11,643 bases of DNA from UBA11855 sp035297385 (GCA_035297385.1 DATGZD010000148.1:1-11643); one strand, 5' to 3'; counted from the stretch's first letter, positions 1 through 7,088 are shown. Program-made: numbers and translations. The notes: generated by a model not told the origin, from the letters alone.

Positions 1-2499
1 CTACCAGCAGGCGTAACTCCTGACATCCAGATAACTACCGAACCCCAACTAAGCATCCGACCAAACCCAGTAGGAATCGGCCAAAGTATACTCATCAATA
101 TATGGCTTCATCCGCCCATCAACGTTCAAAGACAATACATCAAAGCCTTCTCAGTGACCTTCACCAAGCCCGACGGAACCAAAGAAACAATCGGTCCAAT
201 AGACTCTTTCCAAGGCGACAGCACAGCATGGTTCGAGTACGTCGTTGACCAGCTTGGCACATGGAAAGCAAAGTTCGACTTCGCAGGAATGTGGTTCCCA
301 GCAGGTCGATACTACATGGGGCAAATCGTCACCAACACATCAGGCCAAACGATGGGCTCAGCATACTACAAACCCTCATTTACCCCAGATGTCGAATTCA
401 CCGTACAAGAAGCGCAAATATGGTCTTGGCCGATGTCGCCCCTGCCAACAGACTATTGGATACGACCGGTCAACCCGATCAACAGGGAGTGGTGGCCAAT
501 CCTCGGAAGCTACCCGCAAACAGGAATCGTAGGCGGAAGTACAAGCTGGCCAGATAATACAAACAAATACGCAAGCAACTATAACTTCGTGCCCTACACC
601 CAAGGACCAGAAACCAGTCATGTGGTATGGAAGCGACAACTGAACATTGGAGGCCTCATCGGCGGCACAGCCGGACAAGTCACTAATACACAGCCGGTAA
701 ATCCAGTTAGAGGCTATCCAACCATAATCTACGCAGGCAGAGTTTACGACGTCTACACAAAACCAGGTGTCAACAAAACTGCTCAATCTTACTGGAGATG
801 TTGCGACGTACGCACTGGAGAATTGTTCTGGGAGAGACCACTAGAAGTAGGTGAAACAGAACCTAACATAGTTGAGTATGCAGCACAGGGGGAAGAAGTT
901 CCAGGGGCATCTGCGCGTGCCAGCAAAACAATATACCTAACATCCATAACAGGACCCTCAGGATCGAACTCTGGAAGGGTGCTAAAATACGACCCCTACA
1001 CAGGCAACCTACTCGTAAATGTAACCGGAGCATCCTCGGGCATGTCCGCAGGCGAATTATATGCCAACCCTTACGTGTTGAGTGTACAAAACCAAGGTGG
1101 AGGCAAATATCGGCTAATCAACTGGACTATCGATAACAACGCAGGCATCTGGGTTGCAGGTGCTGGTAACGTCATAACAGACAATTTCACTCTAAGAATC
1201 AAGAGTAACATATCATGGCCATTCAGCAGTTTAGGAACCTGCGACTACGAAGCAGGTGTAGCCGTGACAACAACGGGAATAAGTTCATCAGCAACGGGAA
1301 CAGCCATAGGCCAAGGTATTATGGCCGCCAGCCTTACAACAGGACAACTACTTTGGAACACAACAACCGATCTCAGTACTGGTTCGGAGACATTCTTTAC
1401 CGCTGCAGGGCTCGCTGATCACGGAAAATATGCCACCCGAATGCAAAATGGTCAATGGTATTGCTGGGATCTATTCTCTGGAAAAATAGTGTGGAAGAGC
1501 GCATTATCAGCTTGGCCTTGGGGAGTGTTCGGAGCTTACTCCACAGTCTCAGCCTACGGTTTGATATTCGACTACGATTACGCTGGCGTTCACGCTATCG
1601 ACTGGGAAACAGGTAAAACAGTTTGGAACTTCATCTCGCCAACACCCTACCCGTATGAAACTCCGTATGAAGGAAACTACTCTTGGCATGGCGCAGCAAA
1701 AGCTGCAGATGGAAAACTGTACGTATATAATGGCGAACATACTCCAAGCCAACCCGTAACCCGAGGATGGAGACTTTATTGCCTTAACGCCACCACCGGA
1801 GAGCATTTCTGGGACATACCAATAGGCGAACTTATCTGGAATACAATATGGTTTGGATTAGGCGGTATTCCAGGTTCACGAATCTTCCAAGGAGCAATTG
1901 GCGAAGGCTACCTACTGCACACAAATGAATACGATGGATACCTGTATTCGTTTGGTAAGGGCAAAAGCGTAACAACTGTGACGGCGCCCGATGTCGTGGT
2001 GTCAAAGGGAAGCGGTGTGGTGATCAAAGGCGCAGTACTCGACTTATCTCCAGCTCAACCTGTCACACCATGTGTATCCAAGGAGTCAATGAGTACACAG
2101 ATGGAGTACCTCCATATGCAGTACCCAATAGATGGCATAGCTCACAATGTTACAATGACAGGTGTTCCCGTTCTTCTAACTGCGATAGACCAAAGCGGTC
2201 AAAGCATCACCATAGGAACGGCAACTACAAGCGCATACTATGGAACCTTTGAAGTGCCATGGGTTCCATCAGCTGAAGGAACATACAGAATTATTGCCTC
2301 GTTTGCAGGAGATGCCTCCTACGGTAGTTCAGGCGCAGCAACAGCAGTAACCGTTGGGCCAGCTACTCAACCAATAAACATTCCAGAACAAATACCACCA
2401 ACAGATTATACAATGACCATCGTTTATGGAGTAATTGCTATAATAATTGCAGTTGCGATAGCTGCTGTAGCAATTATTCTAATGCTTAGAAAACGATGA
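1..2499 (+). CDS. PQQ-like beta-propeller cell-surface protein with Ig-like domains and C-terminal membrane anchor (5' end outside window)
   Basis: The frame is open from base 1, so the true start and any signal peptide lie upstream; the GTG at 154 is internal. Of the 832 residues visible, about 1-100 look like an Ig-like domain. A beta-propeller follows with repeated (D/S/N)xxTGxxxW blade motifs near residues 271-277, 444-452, 489-498, 534-542 and 596-604. An Ig-like domain occupies about 659-786, then a Pro/Gln linker, a single hydrophobic segment at about 804-828 and a basic LRKR end. About ten N-x-S/T sequons fit a glycosylated archaeal envelope protein. PQQ-type propellers are often non-catalytic binding or scaffold domains; no ligand or reaction can be named. 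The gene uses many C-ending codons, unlike its AT-rich neighbours. A truncated paralogue lies head-on downstream. Membrane-anchored extracytoplasmic protein is a confident call; its role is unknown. Confidence 0.85.
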   Translation, partial: LPAGVTPDIQITTEPQLSIRPNPVGIGQSILINIWLHPPINVQRQYIKAFSVTFTKPDGTKETIGPIDSFQGDSTAWFEYVVDQLGTWKAKFDFAGMWFPAGRYYMGQIVTNTSGQTMGSAYYKPSFTPDVEFTVQEAQIWSWPMSPLPTDYWIRPVNPINREWWPILGSYPQTGIVGGSTSWPDNTNKYASNYNFVPYTQGPETSHVVWKRQLNIGGLIGGTAGQVTNTQPVNPVRGYPTIIYAGRVYDVYTKPGVNKTAQSYWRCCDVRTGELFWERPLEVGETEPNIVEYAAQGEEVPGASARASKTIYLTSITGPSGSNSGRVLKYDPYTGNLLVNVTGASSGMSAGELYANPYVLSVQNQGGGKYRLINWTIDNNAGIWVAGAGNVITDNFTLRIKSNISWPFSSLGTCDYEAGVAVTTTGISSSATGTAIGQGIMAASLTTGQLLWNTTTDLSTGSETFFTAAGLADHGKYATRMQNGQWYCWDLFSGKIVWKSALSAWPWGVFGAYSTVSAYGLIFDYDYAGVHAIDWETGKTVWNFISPTPYPYETPYEGNYSWHGAAKAADGKLYVYNGEHTPSQPVTRGWRLYCLNATTGEHFWDIPIGELIWNTIWFGLGGIPGSRIFQGAIGEGYLLHTNEYDGYLYSFGKGKSVTTVTAPDVVVSKGSGVVIKGAVLDLSPAQPVTPCVSKESMSTQMEYLHMQYPIDGIAHNVTMTGVPVLLTAIDQSGQSITIGTATTSAYYGTFEVPWVPSAEGTYRIIASFAGDASYGSSGAATAVTVGPATQPINIPEQIPPTDYTMTIVYGVIAIIIAVAIAAVAIILMLRKR

Positions 2500-2518
2500 C
2501 TAAGAATACAGTCTACTT

Positions 2519-2535
2519 CATTTTCTCTTTTTTTG
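2519..2535 (+). terminator. T-tract terminator after the PQQ surface-protein gene
   Basis: About 20 bases after the TGA stop there is a T-rich run including seven consecutive T (2528-2534), with further T runs at 2562-2568 and 2573-2579. Archaeal termination commonly uses such T tracts without a strong hairpin. Position and composition support the call; it is untested. Confidence 0.5.
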
Positions 2536-2834
2536 TTCATAGGAAGAAAGAGCTGAGTCTTATTTTTTAGTTCTTTTTTGTTTGAATTTCTGAGTTTATT
2601 TGTTGAGTTTCATCTTTTCCTTCTTCTTTTTGTAAGTCTTGTATTATAATTGTTTCTAGTTGCTGTGTTTTCTGTTGATGTGTTTACATTTTTGTTCAAT
2701 TTTTAGAATTAATTGTTTTGATAAAACTGCACTTATTCTTTCTTTTTGTACGCACACATTTAACCTGAATTATTTGTAAAAAATGGATTAAACAATGCTT
2801 TACTGATGAATAAGAAATTAAATAAACTAATAAC
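2536..2834. other. T-rich intergenic spacer between convergent PQQ genes
   Basis: About 300 bases strongly skewed to T on the plus strand, with many T4-T7 runs and little else. No frame has a plausible start and length. One short minus-strand stretch (about 2567-2690) gives hydrophilic Lys/Gln/Glu-rich translation, as any A-rich strand does. A weak hairpin (GTTTT/AAAAC, 2715-2727) is the only local symmetry. I see no RNA gene. Confidence 0.5.
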
Positions 2835-2841
2835 AAAAAAA
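2835..2841 (-). terminator. T-tract terminator for the minus-strand PQQ remnant
   Basis: A run of seven A on the plus strand (T7 on the minus strand) lies about 27 bases beyond the ancestral minus-strand stop at 2868-2870. It matches an archaeal T-tract terminator for the original, now broken gene. Confidence 0.4.
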
Positions 2842-2867
2842 GGAAGATAGTTTGTGGAAAGTTTTTT

Positions 2868-3460
2868 CTACTTTTTCCTGAGAATGAGTACGGTTGCTAA
2901 CGCTACTGCAATAATTACTGCAAGGAACCCAACAATAAGAGTCATCGTATAGTCTGGTATTGTTTGTTGTTGTGAAGTTGAAGTTTCTGTGGGTGCTTTA
3001 GTTACCTAAAGCAGTTTGTGCATATGAACCGTAGTATGAGTTGCTTCCATCAAATGTGGCATAAACAGTGTATTTTCCTTCAGTTGGTGGAGTCCATATT
3101 TCACTGAAACTGCCACCGCTATTACTTATTACTGTACCAATATCGATTGCATTACCGTTTGGTCCAACAGCAGATAATTTCACTGTGACTCCTGTAGGTA
3201 CTGGTGGATTATTTTGTAATGTTGCATTTTGCATATGTAAATAATCCATCCATTCACTCATATCTTCATCAGAGATTGCAGGAGTATTTGGAGCAGCAGG
3301 AGACATATCCATAACTGTGCCTTGAATTAGTACATTTGTTCCAGCAGTTACAGTTGTTAATGGTGCAGATACTGTCGTTTCAGTTTTACCTTTGCCTAAA
3401 GCATAGAGGTTTCCATCGAATACGCCGGCGCCTATGAGATAACCATTAGCAGCAGCGCGC
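2868..3460 (-). pseudogene. 3' remnant of a second PQQ/Ig-like surface protein, 5'-truncated and frameshifted
   Basis: Read leftwards from about 3460, the translation starts at NGYLIGAGVFDGNLYALGKGK and parallels the end of the first gene's propeller (GYLLHTNEYDGYLYSFGKGK). The same Ig-like module follows, with DMSEWMDYLHMQ matching SMSTQMEYLHMQ. The open frame stops at 2998-3000. The expected tail continues in another frame: residues VTKAPTETS, a Gln-rich linker, IPDYTMTLIV and a hydrophobic anchor ending LRKK with stop at 2868-2870. Removing one C from the CC at 3005-3006 restores one continuous frame (ALVTKAPTETS). Everything upstream of the last propeller strand is missing, and the sequence above about 3465 is unrelated. 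So this is a C-terminal piece of a paralogue of the first gene. The frameshift could be a sequencing error, but the 5' truncation alone makes the gene non-functional. Confidence 0.85.
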
Positions 3461-3462
3461 GC

Positions 3463-3597
3463 GAGAATGATGAAGTTGAAACAACTGTTTCTACTACTAT
3501 TGAAGAAGATCGTGCTACGATGGCTGCAAGATTCACTTACGTTACTGAACGGAATGGTGTTAAATTGTGGCAGCGTCCGAAACGCTTCGCAAGTTGA
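3463..3597 (+). pseudogene. Coding-like 3' fragment of an unidentified plus-strand gene
   Basis: Immediately right of the PQQ remnant's broken end, the plus strand reads as an ordinary hydrophilic protein tail of about 44 residues. It ends in ERNGVKLWQRPKRFAS and a TGA at 3595-3597. On the minus strand the same bases give a Cys/Phe/Ser-rich translation typical of an antisense shadow, so the plus strand is the likely coding strand. No good start lies at its left edge; an internal ATG at 3526 would give only 23 residues. I do not recognise the family. It is best read as the C-terminal stub of a gene cut at the same breakpoint as the PQQ remnant. Confidence 0.45.
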
Positions 3598-3598
3598 C

Positions 3599-3628
3599 AA
3601 TAGTAAACGCAGAAGCCAAATAGTAAAC
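3599..3628. repeat. 10-bp direct repeat AATAGTAAAC, two copies 20 bp apart
   Basis: AATAGTAAAC occurs at 3599-3608 and again at 3619-3628, a spacing of about two helical turns. The second copy lies directly against the predicted TATA box of the UPF0200 cluster, at the BRE position. It may be a tandem regulator site or chance. Confidence 0.4.
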
Positions 3629-3637
3629 ACTTTTTAG
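3624..3637 (+). promoter_or_regulatory. Candidate BRE/TATA promoter of the UPF0200-UPF0201-MBL cluster
   Basis: CTTTTTAG at 3630-3637 fits the archaeal TATA pattern YTTTWWAN and is preceded by A-rich TAAACA as a BRE-like element. Its centre is about 44 bases before the ATG at 3678, giving an expected transcript start near 3660 and a short leader containing AGGAAAA. Confidence 0.4.
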
Positions 3638-3677
3638 TTTCAACCATCGCTAATGTAAGAAGACAGGAAAATTCATC

Positions 3678-4244
3678 ATGGACACTCATAAACTTGTCAT
3701 TGGCTTGGTTGGAATGCCCGGTTCAGGAAAATCTGTGGTCGTAGAATCTGCACAAGCAAGAGGCTACGATGTAGTAGTCATGGGTGATATCATAAGGCAA
3801 GAGACTCGAAAACGCGGGTTAGAGTTGAATCCACAAAATATTGGTGCCGTTATGCTTGACTTACGAAAGACAAATGGTGCTGGTGTAATAGCTGAGAAAA
3901 GCATTCCAAGCATAGAGCAAGCTCAGAGTGATAAGGTAATTGTTGATGGTTTGAGAAGTCTTGATGAAGCTGCTGTTTTTAAGACATATTTTCCAAGTTT
4001 TGGTTTGATCGCTGTTTATGCTTCACCTCAAACAAGGTTTAGTAGGCTTAACCGTCGTCATAGAAGCGATGATCCGAAAGACTGGGCTGTTTTTCATGAA
4101 AGAGATATGCGAGAGCTTAGTGTTGGTTTAGGAAATGCTATGGCTATGGCAGAGCACGTCATAATAAATGAAGATGATAAGAAAGATACAAAAGTTCGCG
4201 TTGAAGAGACTTTAACGAAAGTGGAAGAACGATGGCAGAAATAA
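3678..4244 (+). CDS. UPF0200 family P-loop kinase-like protein (dephospho-CoA kinase-like)
   Basis: This 188-residue protein begins with a strand and a Walker A loop, GMPGSGKS at residues 12-19. A DIIRQE segment and VIVDGLRS near residues 88-95 resemble the substrate side of adenylate/dephospho-CoA kinase-type NTPases. An Arg-rich lid-like stretch (RLNRRHRSDD) lies near 123-132. The order and length fit the archaeal UPF0200 family, annotated as nucleotide or dephospho-CoA kinase-like; the substrate is not established. It should be a cytosolic ATP-dependent phosphotransferase. The last 13 bases overlap the start of the UPF0201 gene, so the two are probably translated together. In some archaea (for example Archaeoglobus) the two families occur as one fused protein, which supports joint function. 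Family call is firm; activity is inferred. Confidence 0.85.
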   Translation: MDTHKLVIGLVGMPGSGKSVVVESAQARGYDVVVMGDIIRQETRKRGLELNPQNIGAVMLDLRKTNGAGVIAEKSIPSIEQAQSDKVIVDGLRSLDEAAVFKTYFPSFGLIAVYASPQTRFSRLNRRHRSDDPKDWAVFHERDMRELSVGLGNAMAMAEHVIINEDDKKDTKVRVEETLTKVEERWQK

Positions 4245-4633
4245 CTTTGCAGGTAGAAACAGAGGTTAATCCTACGGAAGACGTAGAGAAAGTAAAGGCT
4301 GCAGTGTTAAACTTATTCGCTAATCTATCAGTTCGAATAGAACCACAGCGAATACGTAGTATCTTAGTGGCTGAAGCTAAGACTCAACAAAGCTTGGAGA
4401 ATTTTCAAGCTGCCTTACGTAGAGATCGAGTGCGTGCTGCTGCCAGAAAACTCCTGCATTCAAGCGTCAAAGGCAATACTATTAGTTTCTATTTGAACAA
4501 GCAGGTTGCGTTTGTGGGTCATGTTTCTTTCTCAAATGAAACTGGAGAATGTCCGCTTGGTCCACTAAAAGTTGTAATTGAAACTGAAAATCCGAGGGAA
4601 CTAATTGACTGGCTCGCACCAAGAATTGCATAA
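4232..4633 (+). CDS. UPF0201 family protein, probable RNA-binding
   Basis: The 133-residue product starts at an ATG inside the end of the UPF0200 gene. The N-terminal half (VETEVNPTEDVEKVKAAVLN) and the C-terminal block with VAFVGHVSFS, CPLGPLKVVIET and DWLAPRIA are characteristic of archaeal UPF0201 (DUF54). The central Arg-rich helix (ALRRDRVRAAARKLL, about residues 63-77) would suit nucleic-acid contact. The family is described as RNA-binding-like from its fold and context; no catalytic residues are seen. Length is normal. It sits between a kinase-like protein and a beta-CASP nuclease, so a role in RNA handling is a reasonable inference. Confidence 0.82.
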   Translation: MAEITLQVETEVNPTEDVEKVKAAVLNLFANLSVRIEPQRIRSILVAEAKTQQSLENFQAALRRDRVRAAARKLLHSSVKGNTISFYLNKQVAFVGHVSFSNETGECPLGPLKVVIETENPRELIDWLAPRIA

Positions 4634-4667
4634 ATCTAAAATTCAGCTGCCATTGTTTGCAAAAGCG

Positions 4668-5648
4668 ATGGTTACAAAGCATGGCGCTGTTTTACTAGGC
4701 GACTATGTTGCCTGTGATGCTCATGACAGCAAACGACCGCTGCGAGTTGTTACTCATGCACATGCTGATCATTTAGGAGGTTTACGGACAAGTGTGAAAC
4801 GCTGTGAGAAGGTTTTGATGACGAAACCAACTCGCGACTTAATCAAAGTTATTGAGGGTCCTAACGCTTTAGCAGGCGGTAACGTGAAAACATTAGAGTA
4901 TGGGAAGCCAATGTGTTTTGGTGATGAGCGCATAACACTTTTTCCAGCTAACCATATAGTGGGAGCAGCTCAAGTACTAGTTGAAGAAGAAAATGGTACC
5001 AGAGTAGGTTATACAGGTGATTTTAGACTTGACGGAACCCCAGTATTAGAATGTGATACATTAGTCGTGGAGGCAACTTACGGTGACCCATCGTGCAAGC
5101 GTGATTTCGGTGTAGATGTGGATAAGCTTCTGGTTAGAAAAGTGGAGCGAGGCCTCAAAGATGGAACAGTCTATGTCTTTGGATATCATGGCAAATTGCA
5201 GGAAGCAATGCAGATACTTCATGCAGCGGATGTCTCGGTACCATTCATTATGCCTGAACGTGTTTTTAGAATGGCAAGAATTTGTGAAGATCATGGAATG
5301 GAAATAGGCTGTCCAACTCTATCGACGGAGCCTGAAGCAAGAGAGCTGCTGGATGGAAACTTACCTTGTGTTGCATTCTATCATATGAATTCGAGGGGGA
5401 CAGTTGGGCTTGGAGCGTCACGGATCTGTTTAAGCGGCTGGGAATTTCGTTCTGCTTGTCGACAGGTCGGCGAGAAGGAACATGTAATTGCGTTAAGTGA
5501 TCACTGTGATTTTGATGGGTTAATTGAGTATGTTAGACGCGCGAAACCTAAACATGTAATAACTGATAATTTTAGGAGTAACGGCGAAAGCTTAGCCAAA
5601 GAAATAAACAAACGTTTACACATTCGAGCAGTACCCATGCCTTCATAG
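4668..5648 (+). CDS. Metallo-beta-lactamase/beta-CASP family nuclease (archaeal RNA/DNA-processing type)
   Basis: From the ATG at 4668 (326 residues) the protein starts MVTKHGAVLLGDY, as usual for this family. An in-frame TTG at 4605 lies inside UPF0201 and would add 21 non-conserved residues, so the ATG is preferred, 34 bases after the UPF0201 stop. Metal-site motifs are visible: HAHADH at 30-35, His96 in NHIVGAAQ, Asp118 in YTGDF, Glu135 in VVEATYG and Asp278-His279 in ALSDHCDF. The region 170-270 is the beta-CASP insertion. Enzymes of this fold cut RNA or DNA using two zinc ions, as in CPSF73 and SNM1/Artemis. Which substrate this one uses cannot be told; its place after an RNA-binding-like gene favours RNA. 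The usual last His motif reads VITDNF here, so motif C may differ. Confidence 0.82.
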   Translation: MVTKHGAVLLGDYVACDAHDSKRPLRVVTHAHADHLGGLRTSVKRCEKVLMTKPTRDLIKVIEGPNALAGGNVKTLEYGKPMCFGDERITLFPANHIVGAAQVLVEEENGTRVGYTGDFRLDGTPVLECDTLVVEATYGDPSCKRDFGVDVDKLLVRKVERGLKDGTVYVFGYHGKLQEAMQILHAADVSVPFIMPERVFRMARICEDHGMEIGCPTLSTEPEARELLDGNLPCVAFYHMNSRGTVGLGASRICLSGWEFRSACRQVGEKEHVIALSDHCDFDGLIEYVRRAKPKHVITDNFRSNGESLAKEINKRLHIRAVPMPS

Positions 5649-5667
5649 AATCGGTTGAATCGTGAAG

Positions 5668-5675
5668 CTTAAAAG
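5668..5675 (+). promoter_or_regulatory. Candidate TATA box for HMG-CoA reductase
   Basis: CTTAAAAG lies about 38 bases before the TTG at 5710, the right distance for a short leader. It is the centre of a small palindrome (AGCTTAAAAGCT, 5666-5677) flanked by GAATC (5657-5661) and GATTC (5678-5682). A BRE is not clear, so confidence is low. Confidence 0.3.
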
Positions 5676-5709
5676 CTGATTCGGCAATTGTAAGGCGTGG
5701 TGTAAAATC

Positions 5710-6975
5710 TTGGTTAAATCTTCAGCTATGCCTGGTTTCTATAAGCTTACTCCAAAAGATCGCTTGACTTTCTTGAAACAATGGGCAGACCTATCCGAGA
5801 CAGAATGCAACTTGTTACAGAATACTTGTTCTTTACCTTTGGACTTAGCAGATCATATGATCGAAAATGTTGTCGGCATTATGCCTATGCCCTTTGGTAT
5901 CGCCGTCAACTTTCAAATTAACAGACATGATTACCTTATTCCAATGGTTATTGAAGAACCGTCAGTTGTAGCAGCAGCTAGTTATGCTGCAAAAATGGTT
6001 CGTGAAGGCGGGGGCTTCCACACAAGTAGCACACCACCAGTGATGATTGGTCAAATCCAAGTCGTCAACGTTGAAAACCCTGAACGCGCTAAAGTGAATG
6101 TGCTTGCAGCTAAACAAGACATTCTGAAGAAAGCGAATGAGCAAGATCCCCTTTTGGCAAAGGTTGGCGGAGGAGCAAAGGAAGTAGAAGCAAAAATTAT
6201 CCAGACAACTGTTGGTCCAATGTTAATTGTGGAATTACAGGTTGATTGTCGTGATGCTATGGGCGCTAATGCTGTAAATACAATGGCTGAAGCTGTGGCG
6301 CCAATGATTGAAGAATTAACCGAAGGTCGAGTCTATTTACGAATAATATCAAACTTAGCAACAAAACGTTTAGCTAAAGCATGGTGTACGGTACCCAAAG
6401 ATTCTGTGGGCGGCGAAGAAGTTGTAGATGGCATAGTAAATGCTTCTGCCTTTGCAGCCGCCGATCCTTATCGTGCTGCAACCCACAACAAAGGAATTAT
6501 GAACGGCATCATAGCCGTTATTCTTGCAACAGGTAATGATCATCGAGCTATAGAAGCAGGCGCACATGCATATGCTTCATTGCAAGGTAAGTATACCTCA
6601 CTTTCCACGTGGCAAAAAGATAAGAATGGAGACCTAACAGGGACTTTAGAATTACCCATGGCTGTAGGATTGATCGGAGGAGCAGTTAAAACACATCCAA
6701 TCGCAAAAATTGCCATGAAGATCTTAGGAGTAAAGACGGCAAATGAATTTGGCGAAGTTTGTGCAGCTGTCGGGTTAGCACAGAATTTAGGTGCATTACG
6801 TGCATTAGCTAATGAAGGTATTCAACGTGGACATATGTCGCTTCATGCTAGAAATATTGCAGTAGCAGCTGGTGTTCCAGATAGTCTAGTTGAGCAGGTA
6901 GCTGAAAGAATGGTTAAAGAACACATGATAAGAATGGATAGAGCAAAGGATATCGCTAAAGAATTGAGCTCATAA
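5710..6975 (+). CDS. hmgA: Hydroxymethylglutaryl-CoA reductase, class II type
   Basis: The 421-residue enzyme reduces HMG-CoA to mevalonate, the committed step to archaeal isoprenoid lipids; class II family members may run the reverse direction. It has no membrane segments. The class II features are clear: an N-terminal PGFYKLTPKDRL block, IEEPSV with catalytic Glu83, DCRDAMGANAVN, Lys261 in HNKGIMNG, Asp277 in TGNDHRAIEAGAHAYA and His375 in RGHMSLHARN. All four expected catalytic residues are present. The TTG at 5710 is chosen because SSAMPGFYK aligns with the usual family start and GGTG sits about 8 bases upstream; the ATG at 5728 is the alternative. It follows the MBL gene by 61 bases with its own possible promoter, and is convergent with the NifU-like gene. 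Class II enzymes are thought to have entered some archaea from bacteria. Confidence 0.95.
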   Translation: MVKSSAMPGFYKLTPKDRLTFLKQWADLSETECNLLQNTCSLPLDLADHMIENVVGIMPMPFGIAVNFQINRHDYLIPMVIEEPSVVAAASYAAKMVREGGGFHTSSTPPVMIGQIQVVNVENPERAKVNVLAAKQDILKKANEQDPLLAKVGGGAKEVEAKIIQTTVGPMLIVELQVDCRDAMGANAVNTMAEAVAPMIEELTEGRVYLRIISNLATKRLAKAWCTVPKDSVGGEEVVDGIVNASAFAAADPYRAATHNKGIMNGIIAVILATGNDHRAIEAGAHAYASLQGKYTSLSTWQKDKNGDLTGTLELPMAVGLIGGAVKTHPIAKIAMKILGVKTANEFGEVCAAVGLAQNLGALRALANEGIQRGHMSLHARNIAVAAGVPDSLVEQVAERMVKEHMIRMDRAKDIAKELSS

Positions 6976-7082
6976 ACACATTAAAACGTAATTTGGGCTT
7001 GATACAATTCAATTTGTATTACATATTTCTCTATCAAAGAGGCACAGCTACATGATTAGTATTGAGTTTTGGAAAATTGAAT

Positions 7083-7088
7083 AAAAAA
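7083..7088 (-). terminator. T-tract terminator for the NifU-like gene
   Basis: Six A on the plus strand (T6 on the minus strand) lie about 37 bases past the minus-strand stop at 7125-7127. The rest of the gap with HMG-CoA reductase (6976-7124) holds only a weak ATACAA/TTGTAT hairpin at 7002-7019, which could mark the end of the plus-strand transcript. Confidence 0.35.

Noticed and set aside
376..786. 136-codon minus-strand frame inside the PQQ gene
   Set aside because: It lies antisense to a clear coding region, is Cys-rich and has no recognisable motif.
2567..2690. Minus-strand Lys/Gln/Glu-rich open stretch in the spacer
   Set aside because: It has no start codon in frame and its composition follows directly from an A-rich strand.
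3461..3630. N-terminal half of the long minus-strand open frame (2998-3630), read as one protein with the PQQ part
   Set aside because: Its Cys/Phe/Ser-rich translation has no family look, while the plus strand of the same bases reads like a normal protein tail. The ATG at 3630 is accidental.
5657..5682. GAATC/AGCTT hairpin after the MBL gene as a terminator
   Set aside because: There is no T tract after it and the stem has a four-base bulge. It fits better as a TATA-containing palindrome before HMG-CoA reductase.
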